Source of the DNA: Capnocytophaga sp. oral taxon 878
Lineage (GTDB): Bacteria > Bacteroidota > Bacteroidia > Flavobacteriales > Flavobacteriaceae
Assembly: GCF_002999135.1 (NCBI RefSeq)
Contig: NZ_CP027229.1
Coordinates: forward strand, 868,001-932,000
Reading direction: 5' to 3'
Length of the DNA: 64,000 bases
Position 1 is the stretch's first letter. Every line of letters starts with the position of its first letter. Positions 8,500-18,163 of the stretch are shown here, piece after piece. Under the pieces are notes generated by a model. The model saw only the letters and a list, made by a program, of their open reading frames with translations. It did no database searches and had not been told where the DNA came from. Position numbers and translations under genes: made by a program.

Positions 8500-9799
8500 A
8501 CATAAGCCTTATAGCATCAAAAAGGAGGGGGAGGCGTTAAAAATCTTTGAGGCAATACCTCAGATTTGTCCGTATATATTGAAAAAAGATAGACAGGGTA
8601 ATCCTGTCTATCCTTTTGAAATTAAGCGTACAAATGAGGCAGAAGTATGTTTGCAGGCAGGCTATTATATAGGGGCGTTATGGTTGGTAAAACATCACAA
8701 ATTCATATATATAGAGCCTAAAATGAATAAAAAACAGATAGCTGAAGGCTCTCCTATTCAAGAGGAAGAATGGGCAGAAATCGACTATCTAAAAATGCTT
8801 TTCAGCATTGCGGGGCTTGATCCTAAAGATACGCAAGACCTCATCAAAATCTATTGGGACGAACCTCCAATTACTATCGAACAGCAAAAAGACACACTCA
8901 CGCCTTTTCTAATGGTGCAATTCCTATTGTTACTGAAGCGTATTGTGCGCAAAGGACTTAAAAAATCGTATTACACAGTCGAGGAGAATCTTAATAACCA
9001 TATCAAAGGCAAGATACAGTTAGCTAAACACCTCAAACAAAATGTTTTTAAGAACAAACTCACAGCCCACGTATGTAGGTATCAAGAGTTTGGAATGGAT
9101 AACCTCGAAAATCGATTTTTACAGAAAGTTTTGCAATTTATCATCAGCTTTAAGAATACGCATCCTAATTATTTTGCAAGTAATGACAAATCTATTTGCA
9201 AATTAATTACCTATTGTAGTCCACATTTTGACTTGATTTCAGAAGAAATTAATATAGAAAACCTCAAAAAACTCACTCCCAATACTTTTTTTAAAGAATA
9301 TAAGGAAGCTATTTGCATCGGGAAGTATATCTTAAAGCGTTTTTCGTATAATATCACCGAAACAACCCAACAAAAAGTAACTATTCCGCCTTTTTGGATA
9401 GATATGCCCAAACTTTTTGAGTTATATGTCTATAAAAAGCTACAAGAAAAGTTTAGAGGTAAGGGAGAGGTAACCTATCATCTTACAGCTGATTATATCG
9501 AATTAGATTTTTTGCTCAACACTCCAGAATACAAAATGGTTATTGATGCCAAGTATAAACCTATTTATGAAGATAGCAGAGTGGTAGACGACATCCGCCA
9601 AGTAAGTGGCTATGCTCGCCTAACAAAAGTATATGAAAAACTTGGCTTAAAAAACAGTAACGAACTTATAGATTGCCTTATCATCTATCCTTCTTTAGAA
9701 GACAACAAAAGTTTGAACATAGAAAACAAAAAAGAAATCTCTGAATATAAAAATATCTATAAATTAAGTGTTTCTATACCTTTAATAACTAACCATTAA
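8480..9799 (+). CDS. mcrC: McrC nuclease subunit of the McrBC system
   Basis: The 439-residue McrC partner stimulates McrB NTP hydrolysis and supplies the endonuclease. A PD-(D/E)xK core is visible near residues 338-360: an Asp in ELDFLLN and the DAK of MVIDAKYKP, followed by DDIRQVSGYAR. The N-terminal part matches the McrC N-domain (YIGALWLVKHHKFIYIEPK). The start codon lies inside mcrB, a 20-base overlap that indicates translational coupling. Together the pair should restrict foreign DNA carrying modified cytosines; the exact target is not readable. Confidence 0.9.
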   Translation: MKITLLEHKPYSIKKEGEALKIFEAIPQICPYILKKDRQGNPVYPFEIKRTNEAEVCLQAGYYIGALWLVKHHKFIYIEPKMNKKQIAEGSPIQEEEWAEIDYLKMLFSIAGLDPKDTQDLIKIYWDEPPITIEQQKDTLTPFLMVQFLLLLKRIVRKGLKKSYYTVEENLNNHIKGKIQLAKHLKQNVFKNKLTAHVCRYQEFGMDNLENRFLQKVLQFIISFKNTHPNYFASNDKSICKLITYCSPHFDLISEEINIENLKKLTPNTFFKEYKEAICIGKYILKRFSYNITETTQQKVTIPPFWIDMPKLFELYVYKKLQEKFRGKGEVTYHLTADYIELDFLLNTPEYKMVIDAKYKPIYEDSRVVDDIRQVSGYARLTKVYEKLGLKNSNELIDCLIIYPSLEDNKSLNIENKKEISEYKNIYKLSVSIPLITNH

Positions 9800-9807
9800 T
9801 AGTGAGA

Positions 9808-9839
9808 TTTCCATATCTTACAAATATTACATATATTTG
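9808..9839 (+). promoter_or_regulatory. Possible promoter of the DUF1877 gene
   Basis: The -7 box TATATTTG (9832-9839) fits the consensus and lies 20 bases before the ATG. The -33 match is only TTT at 9808-9810. Confidence 0.5.
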
Positions 9840-9859
9840 CACTTTTAAACATACAATAT

Positions 9860-10348
9860 ATGGCACGATTAGGCGTTTTTTATGCACTTAGTGATGAGCA
9901 AGTAGATGCTATTGCAGAACAAGATGATGACAAGATGTATGCTTATATGCTCAACACTATTGAAGAAAATCTCTTGGGTACACCCAAAAGTTATCAGATA
10001 GATAAAGCGTGGGAAGGCATTCACTATTGTCTTTGTGAGGGTGATTGGTACAAAGAAGAAGGAATAGCTCCTAATATTGTTTTTGGAGGTTATTTATTAT
10101 TAGATCATAATGATTGTATAATATTTGTGAATGACCTCGATAATATTCAAAAAATTATAGACTATCTTGAAGAGAATAATCTACAAGAGATTATCAAAAA
10201 GAATTTTGAAAAAATTCCCTCAGACTACTCATATACTAAAAATGAGGAAGAACTTAACTATTTGTTGAGTTGGAGCAAAGGGGTATTAGATTTTTATAAA
10301 TATGCTTTGAAGAACCAACTAAATACTATTTTTACCGTAGATCTTTAA
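9860..10348 (+). CDS. DUF1877 (YfbM-like) family protein
   Basis: This 162-residue soluble protein has the DUF1877 signature IDKAWEGIHYCLCEGDW near residues 48-64 and an opening MARLGVFYALSDEQV like YfbM. The biochemical function is unknown. Family members often occur among small orphan genes near toxin/immunity loci, which fits the accessory region here, though that is only context. It has its own -7 box and is followed after 27 bases by the ABC-F gene. Confidence 0.75.
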   Translation: MARLGVFYALSDEQVDAIAEQDDDKMYAYMLNTIEENLLGTPKSYQIDKAWEGIHYCLCEGDWYKEEGIAPNIVFGGYLLLDHNDCIIFVNDLDNIQKIIDYLEENNLQEIIKKNFEKIPSDYSYTKNEEELNYLLSWSKGVLDFYKYALKNQLNTIFTVDL

Positions 10349-10366
10349 TTAATCATTAAACATTAA

Positions 10367-11995
<1,629 letters not shown>

Positions 11996-12027
11996 TTAAT
12001 TATTAATGATTAATGGTTAATCACAGC

Positions 12028-12087
12028 ACTTTGGCAAAGGTCATTGCACAAAAAGGTGATTAAAATGAGCTTTGCCAGAGTATTTTT
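12028..12087 (+). terminator. Possible long-loop terminator after ABC-F gene
   Basis: ACTTTGGCAAAG (12028-12039) pairs with CTTTGCCAGAGT (12070-12081), 12 pairs including one G-U, with a 30-base loop, followed by ATTTTT. Confidence 0.5.
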
Positions 12088-12161
12088 GATAGGAAAATAG
12101 AAATTTAGTAGGATATTTTACTAGTTAAAACAATTTTAGTTAAATTTAAAACACAAAAGAA

Positions 12162-12743
12162 ATGGCAAAAAAAGAATTAATTTTAAAAATAGAAGAATTA
12201 ATTTCAAAAGGGAACGAGTTACAAGATAGTATATATATTTCCAGACAAGAGCCCTTTTTTACTATTTATAAAAGTCGTAAAGAGGAAGATTATAAAAAGT
12301 GGTTACAATCAATTAAAAGGTTAGTCGATACTATGTTTCCTTCTTCTATAGAGAGACTTAGTCCTTATGAGAATAAAATATCACCTGAAAATCATTTGGA
12401 AATATTAGGAATATTGGAGGGAATTAAGAATTTTCCTGAGGAACCTAAAAATGAGATTAAAGAAAACGATTCAGATAAAATAACTATAAATAATAACCAA
12501 AACAATATTCAAAATAATACTCAACAAGTAATATTGAATATCTTTATAGATGCTATAAGAGATGAAATTACGGGAAAAGAATTAAAAGAGTTGAAGGAAA
12601 TAATGAAGAATTATGAAAAGAATCCTGAAGAAACAAAATCAACACTCTTAGAAAAGATAAAAGGATTTGGCAAAGATGTTTTGTCTAATATTATGGCGAA
12701 TATTATAACTAATCCTGATTTTTATTCAACTTTTTTAAATTAG
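12162..12743 (+). CDS. Hypothetical protein, first gene of a two-gene unit
   Basis: I do not recognise a family for this 193-residue protein. It is charged and largely helical. An Asn/Gln-rich stretch (NNNQNNIQNNTQQ) at ~110-123 separates an N-terminal helical part from a C-terminal part with KELKELKEIMKNYEKNPEE and a final hydrophobic helix (GKDVLSNIMANIITNPDF). The stop is 6 bases before the DUF2971 gene, so the two are probably co-transcribed. It lies downstream of McrBC, so a defence or regulatory role is a guess. Confidence 0.7.
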   Translation: MAKKELILKIEELISKGNELQDSIYISRQEPFFTIYKSRKEEDYKKWLQSIKRLVDTMFPSSIERLSPYENKISPENHLEILGILEGIKNFPEEPKNEIKENDSDKITINNNQNNIQNNTQQVILNIFIDAIRDEITGKELKELKEIMKNYEKNPEETKSTLLEKIKGFGKDVLSNIMANIITNPDFYSTFLN

Positions 12744-12749
12744 TAAGTT

Positions 12750-13481
12750 ATGGAAATATACAAATATCAACCTATTAGTGAGTATTTTTGGAAGAATCTC
12801 ATAAATGATGAATTGTGGTTTAATAACCCACGTAACTTTAATGATTGGTATGATTCAAATCTTCCTTTAAATTTTGATTACACAAGAACAGAAATAGAAG
12901 AATTTATAAAACATTCTTATTATAATAATTTTGGAAATCTTGAAAGATTTGAGGAAATGTTTAGTAAGGATATAGATCATTTATCTTCAAATAAATTAGA
13001 ACGAGAAAAATACTTTAAAGATATAACTGATCATTATATAAATAACCATATAGGAATTACTTGTTTTTCTAAAGAGGGAATAAATACTGGTTTATGGGGG
13101 TATTATGGAGATAATAAGGGAGTATGTCTTGTTTTTGATTCAGAAAAGGATAAAGAATATTTTAAGAATTTATATAATGTAACTTATGTAGAGAAATTAC
13201 CTTCAATTAAATTAAGATTAGAGTTTTTGCCTGATGATTTAAGAGATTATCTAACCATAAAAACTACTAATTGGAAATATGAAGATGAAATAAGATTGTT
13301 TCGGCATAAATCAGGAAACGATAAATATGATATTAGCTCTCTAATAAAGGTTATTTTTGGTATGAAGACAAATCCCAAAGATATTAATAAAATAAGATCT
13401 ATTTGTTTACTTAAAAATAAGGATATTAAATTTTATAGAACTGAAGATGGAGGTGGTAATTTTGTTTTGAAAGAGTTTTGA
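12750..13481 (+). CDS. DUF2971-family protein
   Basis: The 243-residue protein has the DUF2971 layout. The opening MEIYKYQPISEYFWKNLIND with ELWFNNPRNFNDWYD is typical, followed by GITCFSKEGINTGLWGYYGD in the middle, GVCLVFDSEK, and the late WKYEDEIRLFRHK. These conserved aromatic and charged positions suggest an enzyme-like fold, but the activity is unknown to me. It is paired with the preceding gene and followed directly by a 21-bp tandem repeat. The base composition is very AT-rich. Confidence 0.8.
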   Translation: MEIYKYQPISEYFWKNLINDELWFNNPRNFNDWYDSNLPLNFDYTRTEIEEFIKHSYYNNFGNLERFEEMFSKDIDHLSSNKLEREKYFKDITDHYINNHIGITCFSKEGINTGLWGYYGDNKGVCLVFDSEKDKEYFKNLYNVTYVEKLPSIKLRLEFLPDDLRDYLTIKTTNWKYEDEIRLFRHKSGNDKYDISSLIKVIFGMKTNPKDINKIRSICLLKNKDIKFYRTEDGGGNFVLKEF

Positions 13482-13497
13482 GTGAAATATCACTTTC

Positions 13498-13602
13498 ATA
13501 GAACACAACATCACCCCCGTAGAATGCAATATTAACTCGGTAGAAACCAAAATCAAGTTCGTAGGATACAATATAAAGTCCGTAGGGCGCGATATAAACT
13601 AG
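13498..13602 (+). repeat. 21-bp degenerate tandem repeat (five units) encoding heptads in an open frame
   Basis: Five abutting 21-base units start at 13498, 13519, 13540, 13561 and 13582, each with the pattern GTAGrAnncnAnATnAAnTC. A weaker sixth unit overlaps the end of the DUF2971 gene. Because the period is seven codons, one frame reads heptads IEHNITP, VECNINS, VETKIKF, VGYNIKS and VGRDIN, then TAG. That frame opens after a TGA at 13483-13485 and has no ATG, GTG or TTG near its beginning, so it is probably not translated on its own. Confidence 0.85.
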
Positions 13603-13647
13603 AAATTTAATAAAATTATTTGTTTAACCATTAAAAAAGACAAGAAA

Positions 13648-14301
13648 ATGGCTACAAGATTTATTTCATTCGAAAAATTCAAGAATTATTCCTTCATTTT
13701 TGAGAATATTTCCAAAAATGATGTCCTAAAAAAGGAATTAGCTGAGTACGGCTATGGCGATAAGGAAATCGCACAAGGCAAAGCCCTATACGATACCGCC
13801 GCCCAGATGTACGAAACTAATAAGCGCGAGACCTCCGAGGAGACCCTCGCCTATAACGAGTTCTCCAAAAAGCTCGAAGCCTTTAAAAACACTTACGCTA
13901 CCGACCGCAAGAAGGCTAAAATCATCTACAAAGAGGAGCCTAAAATCCTTATTGCTCTTCATATCAAGGGAGTGGCGCCTTTGCGTACCAATAAGCTCCT
14001 TGAAGACATCGAGGCGTTCTACAAAGAGCTCAAAGCCAAACCCGATTTGCTCACTCCGCTCAACAAACTTAAAATCACTGCTGAGCATATCGAAACCCAG
14101 CTCACCGCCCTCGCCGATGTGAAGCAAGCCGAAGCCACTTACGTCCTTGAAAGAGGTGAAAGTCAGCAGGCTACTAAGGACAAAGACGCCGCTTTTGCCG
14201 CCTTCGAGAAGTGGGTACGCGAGTTTTACGCCATCGCTAAAATCGCTTTGGAAGACAAACCCCAACTTTTAGAGAGTATCGGCAAGTTTGTAAGAAGTTA
14301 A
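13648..14301 (+). CDS. Hypothetical helical protein (217 aa)
   Basis: I do not recognise a named family. The protein is soluble, rich in Lys, Glu and Ala, and almost wholly helical, with coiled-coil-like stretches (ETLAYNEFSKKLEAFKNTYA and KLKITAEHIETQLTALADV). A start at 13648 is supported by AAGA upstream and by the dense coding signal. Codons use C and G in the third position far more than the neighbouring DUF2971 gene, which suggests high expression or a different origin. It opens the long same-strand run that continues to 20 kb. Confidence 0.75.
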   Translation: MATRFISFEKFKNYSFIFENISKNDVLKKELAEYGYGDKEIAQGKALYDTAAQMYETNKRETSEETLAYNEFSKKLEAFKNTYATDRKKAKIIYKEEPKILIALHIKGVAPLRTNKLLEDIEAFYKELKAKPDLLTPLNKLKITAEHIETQLTALADVKQAEATYVLERGESQQATKDKDAAFAAFEKWVREFYAIAKIALEDKPQLLESIGKFVRS

Positions 14302-14337
14302 AGAGAATTTATTAAAAACAAATTAAATACAAAGAAA

Positions 14338-14784
14338 ATGAAAATCATCGGAATCAGTGTACGCACTACCAATCAGAACGAACAAGCGATGCAAGACATC
14401 GGAAACCTTTGGCAACGCTTTTTTAGCGAGCAACTTTTGGCAAAAATACCCAATAAGGTAAGCGATGCCATTTACAGCATCTACACCGATTACCAAAAGG
14501 ACTATACCGAGCCTTATACTTGTATAATAGGAGTAGAAGTTACCACGCTCAGCACGATTCCCGACGGCTTAGAAGGCAGGGAATTCCCTGAACAAACTTT
14601 TGAAAAGTTTGTAGCCAAAGGCACAATGCCTCAAGCAGTAGGGGCGATGTGGCAACATATCTGGGACAACGACGCCACGCTCAATCGCACTTATATATAT
14701 GACTATGAGCGCTACACCGAGAAGTCTCAGCAAGGGGATGCCTCCGAAGTAGATATTTTTATAGGCGTAAAAGAGAACAAATAA
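14338..14784 (+). CDS. GyrI-like / AraC effector-binding domain protein
   Basis: The 148-residue protein appears to be a stand-alone effector-binding (GyrI-like) domain. It runs from a first strand KIIGISVRTT through IGNLWQRFFSEQLLAKIPNK to YTCIIGVEV and a final strand pair ending SEVDIFIGVKE. Such domains bind small hydrophobic ligands, and some protect gyrase. No DNA-binding domain is attached. The gene follows the 217-aa gene by 36 bases and precedes the DUF1569 gene by 14 bases, so it is likely part of one transcript. Confidence 0.75.
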   Translation: MKIIGISVRTTNQNEQAMQDIGNLWQRFFSEQLLAKIPNKVSDAIYSIYTDYQKDYTEPYTCIIGVEVTTLSTIPDGLEGREFPEQTFEKFVAKGTMPQAVGAMWQHIWDNDATLNRTYIYDYERYTEKSQQGDASEVDIFIGVKENK

Positions 14785-14798
14785 CTCTAAATAAGCAA

Positions 14799-15254
14799 AT
14801 GAAAAATTTATATAACGAAGTAGATAAGAACGAAATACTCAATCGGTTAGAGAATCTGAAAGTAGATGCCGTACGTCAGTGGGGAAAGATGAACATTGTA
14901 CAGATGTTAGCCCACTTGAACGTTTCTTTAGAAACTCCTTTAGGGAAAAACTTCCCCAAGCGGGCATTTATCGGTAGGCTTATAGGAAAATTGGTAAAGA
15001 AAAGGTTTATCAACGACCAGCCTATGCCTAAAAATTCCCCTACTGATAAGATGTATGTCATCACAGACATTTCTATGGAGGATTTTGAGAAAGAAAAGCA
15101 ACGAGCTAAAGAGCTGATCACCCTTTTTTATAACAATGGAAGGGAAAAATGCAGTCAGCACCCGCATTCTTTCTTTGGCAAACTCACTCCCGACGAGTGG
15201 GGAATCCTGCAATGGAAGCATTTTGACCATCATCTGCGACAATTCGGGGCGTAA
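14799..15254 (+). CDS. DUF1569 / DinB-like protein
   Basis: The 151-residue protein resembles DUF1569, a four-helix DinB-related family that often binds a metal. WGKMNIVQMLAHLNVSLETP (~33-52) carries the conserved His of the family, and PHSFFGKLTPDEWGILQWKH with HFDHHLRQFG at the end supplies the others. Its function, possibly thiol- or metal-dependent transfer, is not established. It lies 14 bases after the effector-binding gene. Confidence 0.8.
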   Translation: MKNLYNEVDKNEILNRLENLKVDAVRQWGKMNIVQMLAHLNVSLETPLGKNFPKRAFIGRLIGKLVKKRFINDQPMPKNSPTDKMYVITDISMEDFEKEKQRAKELITLFYNNGREKCSQHPHSFFGKLTPDEWGILQWKHFDHHLRQFGA

Positions 15255-15262
15255 TAAGGAAT

Positions 15263-15321
15263 TTCAAAGTGCAAAAGAGCAAATTCCAAAGGGTAAAATT
15301 TGCACTTTGAATTGCACTTTG
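15263..15321. repeat. 13-bp inverted repeat plus a third copy of the same word
   Basis: TTCAAAGTGCAAA (15263-15275) is exactly complementary to 15299-15311, with a 23-base loop. TTGCACTTTG occurs again directly at 15312-15321. It lies between the DUF1569 gene and the first SMI1 gene. A U-tract is missing, so it may be an attenuator-like hairpin or a recombination scar. Confidence 0.6.
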
Positions 15322-15360
15322 GAGGAAACAAACAATTAATCTTATGAAATAAGTATTATT

Positions 15361-16050
15361 ATGACAACAACTTTCAATTTTGAGCTTTTTAAAAAGCGTT
15401 TAAACCTATTTTTAGAAAAGATAGAAGACCTTGGTGGTGAGACTGACCCTCTTACGATAGAAAAACCCGCTACCGAGGAAGAAATCAAAGCCGTAGAGGC
15501 AAAATTAGGCTATACACTACCTCCACATTTCCGTGAAGTACTCTTGGAAAACACCGCTCATTTGGAGTTTGGGTGGGATATTGATGATATTATAGATGAG
15601 GAAGACATTTCTTTACCTGATAAACTAGCTGAAATCTTTCGTGGAAAGTTGCTTTTTGGGCTGGATTTGCTTTTAGGCTATGAGGAAGATCGCCAAGACT
15701 GGGAAGGGGACGCATATCCGAATTCCGATAAAGAATACGACCGTGTTTGGCATAATAAAATGTCCTTTTTCCAAGTAGGTAACGGTGATTATATCGCTAT
15801 TGAGTTAGAACCAGAGAATTATGGCAAGGTTGTGTATCTCAGCCACGATGGTAGTGAGAATCACGGGCTTTATATAGCCGATAACTTTAAAGAATTCCTG
15901 ATGAACTACGCCGCTGTGGGTTGTACTGGAGGCGAGGATTGGCAATGGGAACCTTTTTATACCAAAGACAAAGGCATAGACCCTACCTCAAAGAACACCA
16001 AAACTTGGTACAAGGTATTGGGGATAAACCCAAAGGAGTTGGAAGGGTAA
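15361..16050 (+). CDS. SMI1/KNR4 (SUKH) family protein, copy 1
   Basis: This 229-residue SUKH-superfamily protein belongs to a group widely used as immunity proteins against polymorphic nuclease toxins. Diagnostic parts are TIEKPATEEEIKAVEAKLGY and TLPPHFREVLLENTAHLEF near residues 30-75, then GDYIAIELEPENYGKVVYLS and a C-terminal ADNFKEFLMNYAAVGC. It is a close paralog of the gene at 16514. No toxin gene is visible nearby, so a role as an orphan immunity protein is inferred. Confidence 0.85.
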   Translation: MTTTFNFELFKKRLNLFLEKIEDLGGETDPLTIEKPATEEEIKAVEAKLGYTLPPHFREVLLENTAHLEFGWDIDDIIDEEDISLPDKLAEIFRGKLLFGLDLLLGYEEDRQDWEGDAYPNSDKEYDRVWHNKMSFFQVGNGDYIAIELEPENYGKVVYLSHDGSENHGLYIADNFKEFLMNYAAVGCTGGEDWQWEPFYTKDKGIDPTSKNTKTWYKVLGINPKELEG

Positions 16051-16061
16051 AAAGTAAGAAA

Positions 16062-16493
16062 ATGAATAACAAAAAGATGAAATGGATAGAATACTTTTCG
16101 GAAAATGGTGACCTATGGCAATTATTTGTAGAGGATGATTACCAAGAAACGCAAGCAGATACCTTAGCTCACAATGGCAATGAAGCTGTGACAAGAAGAG
16201 AAATGCCTGCCATAGATAAAGTACAAGTTACTATAATCCCAGCCGCTCGTATTGTAGACAAAGTAAAAGGGCAAGTAGCAGGAGAAAAACTTTTTCACCT
16301 CAAACTGAGCCTTATCAATGGGGATAATTGGTTTGCTATCAGTCAACAGGCATTTTCTAAGGAAGAGATATTACAATATGCTTCTCTTTTTGTAGGATTA
16401 AACAAATTCCAAGCCGAAAGAGTATGGAAATCCAAGAAATTAGGCGAAGTCAATACAATAAGACTTGAAGATAAGAAGGAAACAAACAATTAG
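16062..16493 (+). CDS. Hypothetical protein between the SMI1 copies
   Basis: This 143-residue soluble protein is of no family I recognise. The frame is open from 15921, but the segment before 16062 is antiparallel to nothing new: it overlaps the SMI1 gene, so ATG 16062 (AAGTAAGAAA upstream) is chosen. The order of charged strands (EYFSENGDLWQLFVEDDYQE, VQVTIIPAARIVDKVKG, LFHLKLSLINGDNWFAISQQ) suggests a mostly beta fold. Its last five codons (KETNN) recur as a stray sequence in front of the first SMI1 gene. Confidence 0.65.
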   Translation: MNNKKMKWIEYFSENGDLWQLFVEDDYQETQADTLAHNGNEAVTRREMPAIDKVQVTIIPAARIVDKVKGQVAGEKLFHLKLSLINGDNWFAISQQAFSKEEILQYASLFVGLNKFQAERVWKSKKLGEVNTIRLEDKKETNN

Positions 16494-16513
16494 TTTCATA
16501 AATAAATAACATT

Positions 16514-17203
16514 ATGGCGATACCCTTTAATTTTGAGCTTTTTAAAAAGCGTCTAAACTTATTTCTTAGTAAAATAGAAGCTCTTGGTGGGGCTACAGAA
16601 CCTCTTACAATAGAAAAACCCGCTACCGAGGAGGAAATCAAAGCAGTAGAGACACAATTAGGCTATACATTGCCTCCTCATTTCCGCGAAGTGCTTTTGG
16701 AAAATACCGCTCATTTGGAGTTTTATTGGGATGTGAATGATGTAACTATTGAAGATGAATCTATAATACCCGATGCCTTGGCGCACATCTATTGCGGAGA
16801 ATTACTCTTTGGGTTGGATTTGCTTTTGGATTATGAGAAACATCGCAAGGAATGGGCAGCAGATGTTTTCCCTAATTATGAAGACCCAAAAGACCGCATT
16901 TGGTACAACAAATTGTGTTTTCATATCAATGCTAACGGCGATTATATTGCTATTGAGTTAGAGCCAGAGAACTATGGTAAGGTTGTGTACCTCAGCCACG
17001 ATAGTGCAAGCAATCTCGGCACTTATTTAGCTGATAATTTTAAGGAATTCCTGATGAACTACGCCTCTGTAGGTTGTACTGGAGGTGAGGATTGGCAATG
17101 GGAACCCTTTTATACTGCAGGCAGAGGCATAGATCCAACCTCAGAGAACGCTCAAGTGTGGCAAAAGGTATTGGGGATAAAACCAAAGGAGTTGGAAGGG
17201 TAA
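16514..17203 (+). CDS. SMI1/KNR4 (SUKH) family protein, copy 2
   Basis: The second 229-residue SUKH protein is nearly identical to copy 1 at both ends and more divergent between residues ~70 and 145 (for example HLEFYWDVNDVTIEDES instead of HLEFGWDIDDIIDEED). The duplication includes about 30 bases upstream of the ATG and the first bases after the stop (GTTGGAAGGGTAAAA). Divergence concentrated in the middle is what selection for a different toxin partner would give, but this is inference. Confidence 0.85.
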   Translation: MAIPFNFELFKKRLNLFLSKIEALGGATEPLTIEKPATEEEIKAVETQLGYTLPPHFREVLLENTAHLEFYWDVNDVTIEDESIIPDALAHIYCGELLFGLDLLLDYEKHRKEWAADVFPNYEDPKDRIWYNKLCFHINANGDYIAIELEPENYGKVVYLSHDSASNLGTYLADNFKEFLMNYASVGCTGGEDWQWEPFYTAGRGIDPTSENAQVWQKVLGIKPKELEG

Positions 17204-17224
17204 AACAATTAAAACATTACAATT

Positions 17225-18157
17225 ATGTCTATAGAGCAAAAAGACAAAGAACAAATGGAGCAATTTATTGCTTCTGAAAAGTATCAGCAGATATTAAATA
17301 AGCTTTGCGATATTATAGATATGGTATTCGAGGAAGAAATGCCAAGCTTTACCGTGCTGAATTACACACATAAAGCACTAAAAGATGCGGGTGTTACCTT
17401 GGAAGAAATCGCCCCTGTGGCGTTGGCGGACGATCATTTCTTGAACTTTAGCATTCTCAAGATGGATTATATCAAGAGTGGGAAAACGATGCACTTTAGC
17501 AAGGACTTTCTCATTCGCAATATGATAGAATTTTATTTTCTAAAAACAAATCCCAAAGCACTACCTGATTATTTGAAGAAAGCAGGATTAAAAAACTATA
17601 TGGTTCTTCTAAAAAAATGGTTCACAGAGGCTACTGATACGGAACTTGTTGCCACAGTTTCTGCTTATCTCAAAGAACTCAAGGAGAAAAGGAAAGGCGC
17701 AGAGCAGACAAGCTCACAAACGGTTACCCCTGAAGATTGGGAGCGACTCTCGGCGGTATATCCCAAGCTTACCAAGCAGATACTGAAAGATTTTGATGAA
17801 TATAATGTGGTTACCGCAGGCATTCCCTTAGCCGAGATTACCCAAAAGAGCCAAGACTTGGGGGTTGCTTTCTCTGAGGAACTTACTTTGTTCTTCCAAC
17901 ATATAGGAGAACTCAGACTGGAGGGAGTAGAAATCCGCTTTACCGACTTATATACCGATACGTTCAATGGCAAAGACTATTTAGTGCTTGGAGAGTTTTG
18001 GAAATACGGCGATGGTGACAAACTGCTCTATGCTCCCGACACCCATCAGATACTTTGTTTTGCCCACGAATACGCCAAACCCAAGGTCATCAAACAAGCT
18101 GATACTATGACCGAATTTGTAGAAAAGAAATTAGTAACTTATTTAAAAAATTATTAG
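17225..18157 (+). CDS. Two-part protein with C-terminal SMI1/KNR4-like domain
   Basis: The 310-residue protein has an unassigned helical N-terminal part (~1-160), a linker with KEKRKGAEQTSSQT, and a C-terminal half that reads like a SUKH domain (DLGVAFSEELTLFFQHIGEL, YTDTFNGKDYLVLGEFWKYG, VEKKLVTYLKNY). It continues the same-strand immunity-like run, 21 bases after the second SMI1 copy and 6 bases before the first of the triplicated genes, so co-transcription is likely. Confidence 0.7.
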   Translation: MSIEQKDKEQMEQFIASEKYQQILNKLCDIIDMVFEEEMPSFTVLNYTHKALKDAGVTLEEIAPVALADDHFLNFSILKMDYIKSGKTMHFSKDFLIRNMIEFYFLKTNPKALPDYLKKAGLKNYMVLLKKWFTEATDTELVATVSAYLKELKEKRKGAEQTSSQTVTPEDWERLSAVYPKLTKQILKDFDEYNVVTAGIPLAEITQKSQDLGVAFSEELTLFFQHIGELRLEGVEIRFTDLYTDTFNGKDYLVLGEFWKYGDGDKLLYAPDTHQILCFAHEYAKPKVIKQADTMTEFVEKKLVTYLKNY

Positions 18158-18163
18158 ACCGTT

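Noticed and set aside
13498..13602. CRISPR array at the 21-bp repeats, or at the 11-bp arrays
   Set aside because: Units abut directly with no spacers, are degenerate, and no cas gene is in the window.
13786..14265. 159-codon minus-strand frame inside the 217-aa gene
   Set aside because: A long antisense frame is expected opposite a gene with GC-rich third positions; the plus-strand frame has better context and spacing.
15255..15360. A small gene or terminator in the TTGCACTTTG repeat region
   Set aside because: The hairpin loop is long and no U-tract follows. The overlapping frame is the shifted tail of the DUF1569 gene region.
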